A DNA stretch of 64,000 bases from Antedon mediterranea (GCF_964355755.1 NC_092670.1:22999201-23063200); one strand, 5' to 3'. Counted from the first letter of the stretch, positions 35,449 to 48,100 are shown. Numbers and translations are program-made. The notes: generated by a model not told the origin, from the letters alone.

Positions 35449-35675
35449 ACATTAGATTTGTCAACCTCAATGAATTATTATCAAGACTTGGTTTAACTTT
35501 GGTTATCATAACTTTTCTTCCCACTTCTAACATGAATAATCGTTCTGCTACTACACTTTCGGTATCATTTTTATAGCAATTCCTTACTTCGGTATCACCA
35601 CATTCGAACACTGAACCAACACCGAAGGAATTTCCCCCCCCCCCCCTGGAAGACTCCCTCTGTTTCAAATTTTTA
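35449..35675 (-). pseudogene. Exon-1 copy, tandem set member 1
   Basis: The minus strand carries exon-1 reading from KQRESS-like to SLRLTN. A G-run of 13 replaces the GGGGCGGAG part, changing the frame context. About 360-370 bp separates members of the set. Confidence 0.8.
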
Positions 35676-35822
35676 GATTATAATTTCATCTATTTAAATG
35701 TTTAAAAAAGTGATGCACAGATTCTATTTTATCAACATAGACATAGTCCTAATAACAAATAAATGGCACTTTTGTAAATTAAATAAGCAATTATATTAAC
35801 AAAAAATATACATTAATTGCAT

Positions 35823-36055
35823 ACCTTAGATTTGTCTGTCAACCTTAACGAATTATTACCAAGGATTGGTTTCACTTCGGTTATCATAACCTTTGTTCCT
35901 ACTTCTAACATGAATAACCTTTCTGTTCCTACACTTTCTGTATCATTTATATAGCAATTCCTTAATTCGGTATCACCACATTCGAACACTGAACCAACAC
36001 CGAAGGAATTCCCCCCCCCCCCCCTTGGAAGACTCCCTCTGTTTCAAATTTTTAG
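35823..36055 (-). pseudogene. Exon-1 copy, tandem set member 2
   Basis: Nearly the same as member 1, including an even longer G-run on the minus strand (C-run at about 36011-36024) and the same following sequence (TCTATTTTATCAACATAGAC). Members 1 and 2 are therefore each other's closest relatives. Confidence 0.8.
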
Positions 36056-36190
36056 ACTATTTAAATGTTTAAAAAAGTGATGCACAGATTCTATTTTATC
36101 AACATAGACATAGGCCTAATAATAAATAAATGGCACTTTTGTAAATTAAATAAGCAATTATATTAACACAAAATATACATTAATTGTATA

Positions 36191-36433
36191 ACTTAGATTT
36201 GTCTTTGAACCTCGATGAATTATTATCAAGACTTGGTTTAACTTCGGTTATCATAACTTTTCTTCCGATCTCTAACATGAATAATCGTTTTGCTAGTACA
36301 CCTTCTGTCTCATTTATATAGCAATGTTTTACTTTGATATCATTATATTTCATTACTGAACCAACACCGAAGAATCTCCGCCCCTTAGAAGACTCCCTCC
36401 GTTCAAATTTTTCGACTACCGTAATTTCGACAT
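36191..36433 (-). pseudogene. Exon-1 copy, tandem set member 3
   Basis: It lacks the long G-run and reads through FERRESSKGRRFFGVGSV. The equivalent ATG frame hits TAG after MSKLR. An upstream in-frame ATG (near 36626) gives a 148-codon open frame, which I regard as fortuitous. Confidence 0.75.
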
Positions 36434-36649
36434 CCTTTCGACAACACCTTGACTTTACATTGACTTTCATTGAATTTTTGATTATAAGTTTATCAATTTC
36501 AATGTTTAAAAAACAATATGTTATAAACCATACAACTAGCCCACAAATTGGAAATTTCATGATGAAAAAGTTTAAATAAACACTGTATTTTAAAAATGTC
36601 AACACTGAAATGTCTTTCCTCTCCAATTTTTAATTAACAATCAGTTCGA

Positions 36650-37520
36650 GTAAATTAGTAAAAAAAAAAATTGATGTAATTTTGTTGTTAAATGATTAAT
36701 GTAAATTTAATATTTTTATATTTATAATCAGTGTCATTTATTGCTAATTAAGATTAATAATTAATGTAAATTTGAATATTTTTAAACATTTATAATTAGT
36801 GTAATTTATTGGTAATTCAGTTAAATTATTAATGTAAATTTAATGATTTTGTATTTATAATTGGTGAATTTTTTTGCTAATTACAATATAGAATGTAAAG
36901 TGTAATAATGTGTATTATCACTGTAATTTGTTGGTAAATGAGTTAATGTAAATTTAATATTTTCGTATTTTTATTGGTGTAATTTGCTGCTAATTAAGAT
37001 AAACAATGTGAATTTTGTATTATAATTTTTGTACTTTGTTGTTAATTAAGATAATTTAAAATCAGTGTAATTTGTTGGTAAATGAGTTAAATGAAAAATA
37101 TAAATATAATAATTTTGCTAATTGAGATAAATTATTAATCTAAATTTAATGATTTTGTATTTATAATCGGTGATTTTTTTAAAAATTACAATAGATAATG
37201 TAAAGTGTAATCATTTTGTATAATCACTGTAATTTGCTGCTAATCAAGATGTAAAGTTTGTATTATTAATCTTTGTACTTTGTTGCTAATTAAAAATGAT
37301 TTAAATTAGTGTAAATTGTTGGTAAATGAGTTAAATGAATAATATAAATATACTTATGTTATATTTACAATCAGTGTAATTTGCTGCTAATTAAGATATT
37401 TTAAAATTAGTTTAATTTGTTGTTTGTTGAGTTAAATAAATAATATAAATATAGGCCTAATAATGTTGTATTTATAATCGGTGTAATTTGCTGCTAATTA
37501 AGATAAATAATTAATGTGCT
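36650..37520. repeat. AT-rich minisatellite block 4
   Basis: Same AATCAGTGTAATTTGCTGCT family, with variable spacing. Confidence 0.8.
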
Positions 37521-38680
37521 GTTTGCTACAAGATACCTATTAAATGTGATTATGATATGATTTATTTGTTTTAGTCGTTTTTTTTAATTTTATGTAAGCC
37601 GTTAGTTGTGGTCATTATGTTACAAAAGTTTTGCGAAATCAGCACATCGAGGGGCGCGTCAATAGGCTTGTGTAACTTTAGTTACGTTGCAGTTCTATTG
37701 TAAAACCTTTTAACGACCCGATAAGCTAACAATTGGAAGTTTTGCTGAGAAAACCGGTTGGGTATAATAATAAAAAAGGAGTTAATGGTTCAATATCAAG
37801 TTCTTTAATAGTGTTTGATAAAAGGGGCAGATGCTTTTTTTTTTTGGAGTGTTGACAAAGTGCGTGGTATGCGAGGCATCATGTTATCATTTCCAAAAGT
37901 GCGAGGCATAGTTTACAATTTCAAAAAGGTGCGAGGCATATCCTCTATTATGCTATATTATAGGCCTAAATAATCAATTGTTTATATTTTTATAATAGGC
38001 CTAGGGTATCTAAACAGATTCGTGTATATACTAATCACGTTGTTTATTTTTATGTAACGATTGTTACATATTCATTGTGTCAAATTTTACTTTTACAATT
38101 TTACTTTTACAAAAGTGCCGAACTGTTCAAAAGTTGTGCATCTGTATGCGTGATATTTTAAAAATCTGAACGACAGTCTTCAACTTTCAATAAACAATAA
38201 GCGACACTCATCAATTGACTGCCATGGTTGTTGATATTTCGAGCGTGTGTAATTTACAAATTGATTACAATCGATTTAACATGTGTTTCAAACATAGCAG
38301 AGTTAAAATCATATTTGTCTCACCCCGGTAGATCGGAGAGATAGAAAATCCCTCCCTGAGAGGATTCGGCCTTGTGGCGATTCCTCTCCTATAGCACGTG
38401 GTTTCAGAACCAACGCACAGCCTTTTCTCTGAGCGGCGTGCCAAAGACATTTTTGACATTCCATTGTCTAGGAAATCAACACGTGTACCTCTCTTGCAAA
38501 TAAAGTGAACAGCGATTGCCAGGACAAGTTCAATAACTAGCGGTGAATAAAAGGTAACTGATATGCCGATCAAATAACATGCCGCAAAGAAAAAAAACTG
38601 CGAGAGAATTCTGGAACGTGTGTGAAAAAGACTTACGCCCGACAACTAGGCCTAAAATTAAACTTTAGCTAATAATGCCT
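37520..38680. other. Tail segment of duplication copy B
   Basis: Counterpart of 29830-31260. It contains three copies of GTGCGAGGCAT or close variants at about 37872-37942, and the minus-strand open segment 38265-38645 paired with 30676-31017. No gene recognised. Confidence 0.45.
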
Positions 38681-38739
38681 AATACTAACCTAGACCACTC
38701 TTCAACATATTGATATTATTTAATTTTGTATTTAGTTTA

Positions 38740-39270
38740 ATTTGGTGTTAGTTAAAATAAATAATTAATGTAAATTTAATGATTTTGTACTTAAAGTCAG
38801 TGTAAATTGCTAAATGAGTTAAATGTTTTTATATTTATAATCAGTGTAATTTGCGGCTAATAAATATTTAATGTAGCCTTAATTTTATATTTATAATTAG
38901 TGTCATTTATTGGTAATGAAGATAAATAATTTATATAAATTTAAAAAAATGTTTTTTTTATTGGTAGGCTAATTGAGATAAATTGTTAATGTCAATTTAA
39001 TGATTTTGTAATGTATAATTGGTGAATTTTTTTGCTAATTGTAATAATACATTATGTAAAGTGTAATATTTAATTTTGTATTATCAGTGTGTTGGTAAAT
39101 ATGAAAATATATAATGTACGTAAATTTGGTATTATAATCAGTGTAATTTGCTGCTAATTAAGATATTTTAAAATCAGTTTAATTTGTTGTTGTTTGTTGA
39201 GTTAAATAAACAATATAAATATAGGCCTAATAATGTTGTATTTATAATCGGTGTAATTTACTGCTAATTA
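38740..39270. repeat. AT-rich minisatellite block 5
   Basis: Same consensus as the earlier blocks, ending in CGGTGTAATTTACTGCTA. Confidence 0.8.
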
Positions 39271-39690
39271 TGATGAATAATTAATGTACTGTTTGCTACA
39301 AGACAAGTATTAAATGTCATTATGATATGATTTAATTGTTTTAGTCGTTTTTTTATATTTTATTGCATTTTATGTAAGTTGTTAGTCCTTATGGGATGGC
39401 AAAATCAGCATTGTAGTTGTCAAGAGTTGTCAAAACAACAATGCAATATATATTTTTTATTAAATGATTTGCATAAAATCAAAAATAGAATTTAATATGT
39501 TGTTAGCATGAATTTGATAACATTTTTTTTTTCATGAAAACACAACCTTGATCTATGGTGGCGCCCTATCGGATGGACAATCAGAGCCATAATATGCTCT
39601 GTGGACAATATTACTGGTACAGCGAAAACCGCGGATTATTCGTTTGTGATTATTATATATTTTGGTAGGCCTACGTACCACCTCCATATA
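39271..39690. other. AT-rich spacer, no gene seen
   Basis: Begins with sequence related to 29800-29900 and 37510-37620 (TTGTTTTAGTCGTTTTTTTA). Nothing coding is supported. Confidence 0.5.
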
Positions 39691-39990
39691 TCACTTGATG
39701 ACGTCATGATACCAGATAGACAACATGAATTCATATCTACAATTCAACAACTTCCATATTAAATTTTAATCATGTGGGTAACTTTTCATTCCGATTAGAT
39801 CTAAACAGATTAAAATATACTGTATAGATAAAATTAAGCAACTCATGTTATTCTAATTTTTTTATAATGAGGTAATGAAAATTTAAAAATGTTTAACATG
39901 TGAAGGAAAATTGATTTCTGTGGAACATTAATTTTGTTTTCAATAGAAATTTAGCGCACGATATAAATTAAAACTTTTATGGTGAAAGTG
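39690..39990 (+). repeat. Relic of variant-type satellite
   Basis: TGATGACGTCATGA, ATTCATATCTACAATTCAAC, TTTTAATCATG and TTTAGCGCACGATATAAATT follow the order of the variant satellite (compare 5995-6100 and 57215-57240). It is an old, isolated fragment. Confidence 0.65.
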
Positions 39991-40619
39991 TGGTGAATTG
40001 TGTCTCGGTCTACAGCATTGTGTTAGTTTTGGCGACGATTGCGTGCCATATTAGTGAAGAACAACGTGGTTACACCTCCATGTTGGATTTGTAATATTAT
40101 AGCCTAGTATTGCTCCCGATATTGCTTCGCAATTTTATGTGCTAAAACGAACATATAGCCTATATTACAAAAAGTTTAAACACAATTGTGTTAAATATAA
40201 TAGTAAGAAATAGGTAAGATATATTTTGCTTAATTTGGATTGTTGATTTGTAATAAACTAATATTTAATTGTTTTTGTGTTCGCCATCAAAATGAAATGG
40301 CGTAGGCCTAGCCGTGTCCCGGATTACCTCTTCTTCAGGAAGGTCTAGACCTAGCCTAGGTTTAGTTGTACAGTACTGTAGTAGAGGCATATAATGGCGC
40401 TAGCCTAGTTCCATTTTGCATCTGGCTTATAATGGCCTGGGTTTAGGCTAGTCTATAGTAGTACTAGTAGGCCCTTAGTAGTGTAGGTCAATTCAGTTCA
40501 CTTCTTCACCTGTCTTATGTCATTATATATGTTTGTCTTGTAGTTGTTGGAAGAGATACAAGTATAGTACAGTAATAACATTATTGTTTCTACAGTACTT
40601 CATAATCTCTAGAATATCG
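39991..40619. other. Unique spacer with AGGCCTA-type words
   Basis: No coding region is recognisable. Several short CTAGGCCTA-type words occur, as elsewhere between 30000 and 45000. Confidence 0.4.
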
Positions 40620-40760
40620 TAAATAGTGAACATAAAATAAATAATTTGTAGAGATGATTTATGGTCTCATGATTGGGAGTGAAGTGTTGCCTGTTATTTT
40701 GTAGGCATGAACAATTTACATAATTCAGATTTTATTGTTTGTGATCAAACTATTAAATGA

Positions 40761-41188
40761 ACGTTATGTCTAAAGATACCGTACCGTATCCATACTTTTA
40801 AAAACTAAAGGTACGGTAATTATAGAGGGCGCTATGTAATATGGATGTTAATCAAATAGGTTATTGCATTGGTTTTCTGCAAGTCAGCTGTGTAGCCTAG
40901 CGGGCATGTGATGAGGCTTTGGCTTAAGGGGTTGGAGGTTCGATACTCTTCTTGACGTCCTTTTTTTTAATTTTTTTTTTTAGTTTTTAATTTAAGAGAG
41001 ATTATTAAGAGGGTTAGGTTTTTAATATTTAGGAAGGAGTTTAATATTTAGGAACGAGTTTTATATTTAGGTACAAGTTTTAGGAATGCAATTTTACCGT
41101 ACTTTTATCAAACGGAAGCGCCCTCTATAATTACTGTATCTTTAGTTTTTAAAAGCATGGATACGGTACCGTATCTTTAGCAATGGCG
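40761..41188. mobile_element. MITE-like element, ~72-bp TIRs, 8-bp TSD TTAAATGA
   Basis: Inverted arms 40761-40833 and 41117-41188 match at roughly 85% (shared words include CCGTATCCAT, CTTTTAAAAACTAAAG, TAATTATAGAGGGCGCT). TTAAATGA flanks both sides (40753-40760, 41189-41196). The host repeat's uninterrupted sequence (ATTAAATGAAATT) supports insertion. An 8-bp TSD suggests a hAT-type non-autonomous element. It carries a tRNA-like core and a small internal ~19-bp repeat of TATTTAGGAA-type words (41017-41090). Confidence 0.8.
40883..40956 (+). other. Degenerate tRNA-like core inside the MITE
   Basis: A-box-like TAGCCTAGCGGG (40893-40904) and B-box-like GGTTCGATACT (40937-40947) are 32 nt apart, the spacing of a tRNA. 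The acceptor ends GTCA / TGAC pair, but the anticodon and T stems are poor. It reads as a tRNA-derived SINE head trapped in the element, and is followed by long T-runs. Confidence 0.4.
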
Positions 41189-43700
41189 TTAAATGAAATT
41201 ACCATTGAGACAAAATGTAGGCCCCAATTAGCTGGCTCATAACCAAAGTCATTTTAAGGAAATTTCCTAATTTTTCAGACATTGATTAAGATTAAGAAGC
41301 TTGTTGATTTGGAAAAAGTGTTAATGTTGTTTATTACCATTATCAATGTTTTTCCTTGTATTGTTTAGATTGTATTTGTTTTTTATTAACAGAAGATTTA
41401 CAGTTTCAGCTACAGCTGTGAGTATTAATAGGGCAATTCCACGATTTTTTTTTTTGGATTTTGAAAATTTTCAACTTTTAGCAGTTTTAACATGTTTGAT
41501 ATCAAACTAAAGCTAATGTTATATACTTTCAGGATATTTAAGTGGTTAAAAAAAATTATGAGATATATACAGACATATTTCCATTTAAAATAATGATATT
41601 TAGATAACTTAAAAAATAAAACAATATGAGGTTTACTTAAATCCTATAACAGACAACTACATCCTAATTTATACATGTCATTTCTTTTTAGAATTAAAGA
41701 ACTAAATATATTGTTTGAGATTTTGATTGAATTAATCAACATAGAAATATTAAGGAGGGGCCCACATAATTATTAATAGTTTTGTCAGGTTGTTACCAAA
41801 AAACATTTTTTTTTAAATTTAAGAACCTTGTACCTTCTAGACAATTATAATATTTTCCAAACTATTAAAAATTATAGCTTTACATACACTGATAAGGTTA
41901 CTTTTTTTTTAAAACCTTATTTTACATTTTTATATGATATAAAAAGTGTCTGGTTGTTACCGGGTTGATCACAGACTGACATGTCAGTTTGTGACCAGTG
42001 TTATTACAGTAAGCTAAACCAGCATTGTTACAGTAAAAGTTATTTCAATATGCTTTAAAATCAATAATCAAAATATATAGTATATAGTTTTAAAAAATTG
42101 AATTAATCAACATAGAAATATTAGAGAGGAACCAACATTTATTAATAATTTTGTTGGGTTGTTACCGAAAAACAACATCATTTATTTTTAAATTTAAGAA
42201 CCAAGCACCTTCTTGACAATTATAATATTTTCCAAAGTATTAAAAATTATAGCTTTACATACACACTCATGAAAAAATGTTAATGTTGTTTATTGCCATT
42301 ATCAATGTTTTTCCTTGTTTTTTTTAGATTGTAGAAAATATACAGTTTCAGCTACAGCTGTGAGTATTAGTAAATTATTAAACGGAGAAAATATATTTTC
42401 TTTACTTTGTGAACTGTTGCCTGCCCTAATCAGTCATTTCATACCCAAAGTCATTTTGAGGAAATTTCTTAATTTTTCAGACATTGATTAAGAAGCATGT
42501 TGATTTGAAAAAAGTGTTAATGTTGTTTATTACCATTAATAATGTTTTTTCTTGTTTTTTTTAGATTGTAGAAAATATAGTGTCAGCTACAGCTGTGTGA
42601 GTATTAGTAGAGTATCTGTTAACGGAGAAAACATATTTTCCTTACTTGGTGAACTGTTGCCTGTTATTTTGTAGGCATTTCCTATTATGAAACATTTACA
42701 TAATTCAGATTTTATGGTTTGTGAATAAGATATTAAATGAAATTAGCATTGAGACTACATGTAGGTCCTAACCAGCCGTCTCATACCCAAAGTTATTTTG
42801 AGGAAATTTTTTAATTTTTCAGACATTGATTAAGAAGCATGTTGATTTGGAAAAAGTGTTAATGTTGTTTATTGCCAATTATTAATGTTTTTCCTTGTTT
42901 TTTTTATAGATTGTAGAACATATACAGTGTCAGCTACAGCTGTGAGTATTAGTAGATTATCTGTTAAACAGATAAAACATATTTTCTTGACTTTGTGAAC
43001 CATTGCTTGTTATTTTGTAGGAATTTTCTATTATGAAACATTTACATAATTTAAATTTTATGGTTTGTAATATATTAAATGAAATTAGCATTGAGACAAC
43101 ATGTAGGCCCTAATCAGTTGTCTCATACCCAAAGTCATTTTGAGGAAATTTCTTAATTTTTCAGACATTGATTAAGAAGCATGTTGATTTGGAAAAAGTG
43201 TTAATGTTGTTTATTGTCGTTAATAATGTTTTTTCTTGTTTTTTTTTAGATTGTAGAAAATATACGGTGTCAGCTACAGCTGTGAGTATTAGTAGATTAT
43301 CTGTTAAACGGAGAAAACATATTTTCCTTACTTTGTGAACTGTTGCCTTTTATTTTGTAGGCATTTTCTATTATGAAACATTTACATAATTCTATTCTAA
43401 TTTTATTGTTTGTAAATAAAATATTAAATGAAATTAGTATTGAGACAACATGTAGACCCCAATCAACCGGCCCATACCTAAAGTCATTTTAAGGAAATTT
43501 CCTAATTTTTCAGACATTGATTAAGATTAAGAAGGTTGTTGATTTGGAAAAAGTGTTAATGTTGTTTATTGCCATTATTAATGATTTTTCTTTTTTTTTT
43601 TAGATTGTAGTTGTACAGAAAATATACAGTGTCAGTTACAGCTGTGAGTATTAGAAAATCATCTGTAAAACGGAAAAAACATATTTTCCTTACTTGATGC

Positions 43701-44364
43701 CCTCCCTTAATTGATAAACATGTGTTGTCTGTAAATTTACAATACTGGGTGACCAAATATTTTTGTGTATAAAATTCTATTATATTAGAACATTGAATAA
43801 TTAAACCTATTTTCAGATTATATGTTTATACTAGGACTTTATTGAATATTACAATATAAAAATGTATGTGAATTATCATTTTATACAAGTATTTGATTAA
43901 AAGCAAAACAAATACAAGTTGATTTCGCAGGAAGTTGAAAAATTGTGAAGGTGAAATAATTTGTTTCCGACATATTCCATATAATGAATTTTTGACATAT
44001 TTTTTGGTCACAATATCTTCTATAGTGATTTAGTTATATTGTATAAACCAAAGTCATAAATATATTATCACAATTTACTTAAAAATTTAGGACAATCATC
44101 CTTTTTAACATAAATGTGGTGGCATATACTTACAATTTATAAAATGGGTCTATCCTGAATTTAGTAGTGAGTTGGTCCTAATTTGGCTTGCTAGGCTCAA
44201 TAGATCATGTTACATTTCACAAGGGGGATGTGTATAATATTATTTAGCTATTTGTAAATACACTGATTTATTTACTGATTCAATATATGATTCTTTGACT
44301 GGAATTCTTAGTACAGTGTATCTTAAAATCAATAACTAACTCTTTTTTTTTTCTTTTATTGTAG
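43701..44364 (+). other. AT-rich stretch ending in a splice-acceptor-like site
   Basis: No gene seen. It closes with a long pyrimidine tract, TTTTATTGTAG (AG at 44363-44364), a convincing 3' splice site just before the hairpin-rich leader. Confidence 0.45.
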
Positions 44365-45154
44365 GTGACTGTCTTGTATAAACCCACTGGATCTCAGAAG
44401 AGATCTGGGTCTTTAGAAAAAGATCCTTCTCTCCGAAGAGAGAATCTACGAGGGGTTACCGAATTTGAAAATCTATGTTCAATTATCTGTAACCATTATG
44501 CACAATTATCTGTAACCATTTTGTAAAACATCTTGTAAAACCTTGAAGATAAACCGAAGTTTATTTCAAGACCATTTTTGCAAACATTCACTGAAACCTT
44601 GAAGATAAACCGAAGTTTATTTCAAAACCTTTTTTGCAGAAAGTTCGAAGAATAAAACAGAAGCTTATTAAAAAAGAATTAATTAAAGAAGATTTAAAGA
44701 TCACTTTTATTTGAATCTGTTATTAAGTAGAATTGTAAAAAGAATAAAAATTACAATCTTAAACTATTTAGCATAACCAAGTATTACAGAGAAGTTTAAA
44801 TTAATATTAAGTATTTCATCAAGCCAATATTAAATAGAAGCTATATTTTTGTATTCAGTGAAATTGTATAATCGAATTATTGAAAAAAAGCAGACAAAAA
44901 AAAATATTGACAAAGAGAAAAGAAATTGGGAAAAAAGTTAAAAGTTATAGAAACAAAAGACAATATAAAGTTGAATTGTTTTTGTAATTTTTAATAATTT
45001 AATTTGTTGTAGCAAGGATTTCTTTTTTGAAGTTTGAATTGATAAAAAGAACCTAATTGTAATATTCTTTGGAATTGCAGAATACATTTTAATTTAATTT
45101 GTAAAAAAAGTTTATTAATTTGAAGAAACTTGTTTCTTATACAAATTTTGAATA
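44365..45154 (+). promoter_or_regulatory. Putative leader of Helentron ORF with NGAA-loop hairpins
   Basis: Hairpins: 44390-44405 (GATCTC-AGAA-GAGATC), 44407-44426 (GGGTCTTT-AGAA-AAAGATCC), 44427-44444 (TTCTCTC-CGAA-GAGAGAA), 44542-44570 (CTTGAA, bulged G, ATAAAC-CGAA-GTTTAT, TTCAAG), and a second copy at 44599-44625. The last two are part of a ~30-bp direct repeat. An in-frame TGA sits two codons before the ORF start (45149), fixing the upstream limit of the coding frame. Confidence 0.6.
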
Positions 45155-48100
45155 ATGGATATGGAATTCATAGCAGTAGTTGGTATCTTTTTGTTGATTA
45201 TCTTTACAATGATATTTTATTTGTGTAAGAATGTGAATAAAGAAGTTACAAGTAAAAAGCAGATTTTTGTCAATACAACTGGTAATGTTAATAATGGAGT
45301 TATGGATAAGACAGCAGAATTTAAAATAGTTGTTAATGACATCTTGGACCTACTTGATGAATGCTGTTCAACTGAGAATGTCAAAGACGACAGAAATGAT
45401 GATACAGGTAATGTCAATTGTGAATTTATGAAAGATACAACAGAATTTAAAGGAATAATTGATGATATCATAAACATATTATCTTATGGTACAGAGGTCA
45501 CTTCAGAGTTTGATGATACATGCGATTTCTGTAATATTGAAGTGAAAGTAGACGACAATTGCATAACATGTGACTGTTGTAGTCAATATTTTCATGTGAA
45601 ATGTGTAAGAGAAGTTTTTGAAGACAAACTATGTAATTCCCGGGTAATTTGGATTTGTTCAATGTGTGGGAATAATAATTTTGTTGATAACATGTTTGGC
45701 GAAATAGGTATTCCCTGTCATTTCAATAGATATACGATTCTAGAACCTGATGAATCTGTCACTTCAGACTTTCCAGAATTAACGAAAAATAAAGAAAAAC
45801 GCTGTAATAATGCAATATTAAAATGTCAACAAACAGGAAGTGAAGATTTACTTGGTAGTGATTGGATCAGAGTAAGATCAAAGAAAAGAACCGACAACAG
45901 AAAAAAAAGATGTAAAAATAGAGGAAATAAGAAAAGGAGAAAGCGCGTTATAAATGGTATAAGTATAGAACCAGGTGTAAAATATATTGGCAAAGGTGTA
46001 AAAGATTTCTATGAAAGACAAAATAATAACAAAATGGAATGGAATATGAATACAACTACTTACAGAGAATACAACAAAGAAAATGGTAAAACGAATATAT
46101 TGGAAAATTCACAAACAATAATTGACGACAGTGGTAGGCCTATGTGTGATGATTTGAAAAATACAAAAGTAACGCACGGAATACAACAACAATCAGGTGG
46201 TGGTTCGAAACGTTTACGAAATAACAAGGGTCGTTTTGTCAAAACTAAGAAGATTGATAACAAAAAAGCACAAGGTAATGTGAATTTAAAGAATGATTGT
46301 GATACTATGGAACGGTTTGGCAAAGATATAAAGAACATGGGTAATAATCACAATTCTGAAACGAAAACTGACGAGGATTTTAAAATGAAATGTACTGTAG
46401 AAAACGACAACACAGCGACTGACGATGCGAAAGCACAAAATAATAGCAAAATGAATGACAGAAGTAGAATAATTGATAGTAATGGTACAGATCATAAAAA
46501 TCAAACATGTGCAAGTTGTGAATTTGAGGAAAATGAAGTATTGATAATTGATGACGGATGCAAAAAAGCAGTGACTGAAAAACTTAGGTCCCATACTAAA
46601 CCTAAATGTGACCAACATACTATCGATCCGGATATTGAAGTTTTAACAAAAAATAATTTTTCGGAAGAATTGATAATCGATGATGTACCAAAACAAAAAA
46701 ATACACGAAAAAGGCAGAAAACACAATCAATAAATGAATTACAAGTATATAATAGTAATGAAAATATAACTGTAGCACAGGGTAATTTTAATCAAGGGAA
46801 TTATAGATTTGGCTTTGCTAGTGGTAAACAGTGTGTTGCAAATAGTCTTGTAGCTATTCTTTATTCTACAAAGAGGAATGGAAATGAATTTTACACCAAA
46901 GACCTTGATACAATATTGACTCTTGGAAACGAGTTGTACCGTTACATTCAGAAAGATTCCACTATGCACGAGGACCTTTTAATGATTTCTGAACTGCCGA
47001 AAGAATTGGATATCTTGGATAACACATTTGTAATATCTCCCAAAGAATCAGTTTTTGGCATAATAGATGGAAATCTCGAATTTATGGCTGAATATGGAGC
47101 CTTGTCATTAAACCAAGCTCTTGAACAAGAATTACACCAACATGATGCATTTTTTATGAATTTCAACAGAAGCACATTTTCTATTATCAAACGTGTAAAT
47201 GGATTTCATATATTTGATCCACATGCAAGAGATCGATTTGGTTGTGTTAGTGAACATGGAAAGAGTATTTTACTTTACAGTCCATCTTGGCAAGGTGTGT
47301 ACGATTATTGTATAAGATTAGCAAGGTCAATGAACTGTAATTTACATGAAACCGAGTTTGAACTGACTGGTGTAAATATTGAAAATAAGTCTATGATGTT
47401 ATGTTCCGCTTCTGTGCTCGATGATAATTGTGAACAAAGAAACTTGGGAAACGTCGATGTTGATGAACCTAGTACGTCTTATCAGTATAAATGTAGTACA
47501 AGATTACCAGACAAGAATATTGATTCTAAGGTTAAAGGCCAAAAACATAATAAAGAAGGTCATGTCTCATCAAGTAATGGATGGCAAAGTGATAGTGATA
47601 TTGAAATTGTTAATGTTCAGTATGGAGAAAGACCTGACAAGAATTTTAAATTTATTCCTATCTCAGAAGCACAAAAGAAAAACATGTGTAATGAAGTAGG
47701 CATTCATTGTGAACATACCGATAGGAATTCTGGTATTAACAGAGCTAGTCAGATTGGACATCCTCTTCAAATTACGAATATTACAGGTGATGGTAATTGT
47801 TTTTATCGTGCAATTTCATACATTATTTCTGGTACTGAAGATAATCATTTTCTTTTAAGAAGAGCAATTACTAATCATTTATTGGAGACTGATGACTTGT
47901 TTATTAATACATTTAGTCACGAATATAGATCAGTTAAGGAATATGTGTTAAAAAAAAGAGTAATGGATAATGGAACGTGGGCATCCAATACTGAAATAAG
48001 TGCAATGGCAAACTTGCTTAATACAGATATTTATTCATTTAATGATCAACTTTTGACTTGGCAATTGTTTTCTGCTAAAAAGCCAGGAAGAATAGATGAT

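Larger units (their letters stand above)
31740..38680 (+). repeat. Segmental duplication, copy B
   Basis: Second tandem copy of 23560-31260, with exons 3-4 of the gene deleted, no intronic tRNA or long hairpin, and an added run of three exon-1 copies on the minus strand (35449-36433). Confidence 0.8.
40620..43700 (+). repeat. ~345-bp tandem array with repeated mini-exon-like cassette
   Basis: Repeats include TTGCCTGTTATTTTGTAGGC, TTTCAGACATTGATTAAGAA, a T-rich tract ending TTTTAG, ATTGTAGAAAATATACAGTG, TCAGCTACAGCT and the strong donor GTGAGTATT. GTGAGT lies at 41418, 42360, 42597, 42942, 43282 and 43644. Each cassette looks like acceptor, ~35-nt exon, donor. The array is interrupted by an inverted-repeat element (40761-41188) and by two ~190-bp direct repeats (about 41715-41890 and 42100-42265). 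It lies upstream of the giant ORF and could supply 5' UTR exons. Confidence 0.75.

Noticed and set aside
36180-36626. 148-codon minus-strand ORF as an intact gene
   Set aside because: It is an exon-1 copy whose original start frame is closed by a stop. The longer frame comes from an unrelated upstream ATG and runs into a former splice donor.
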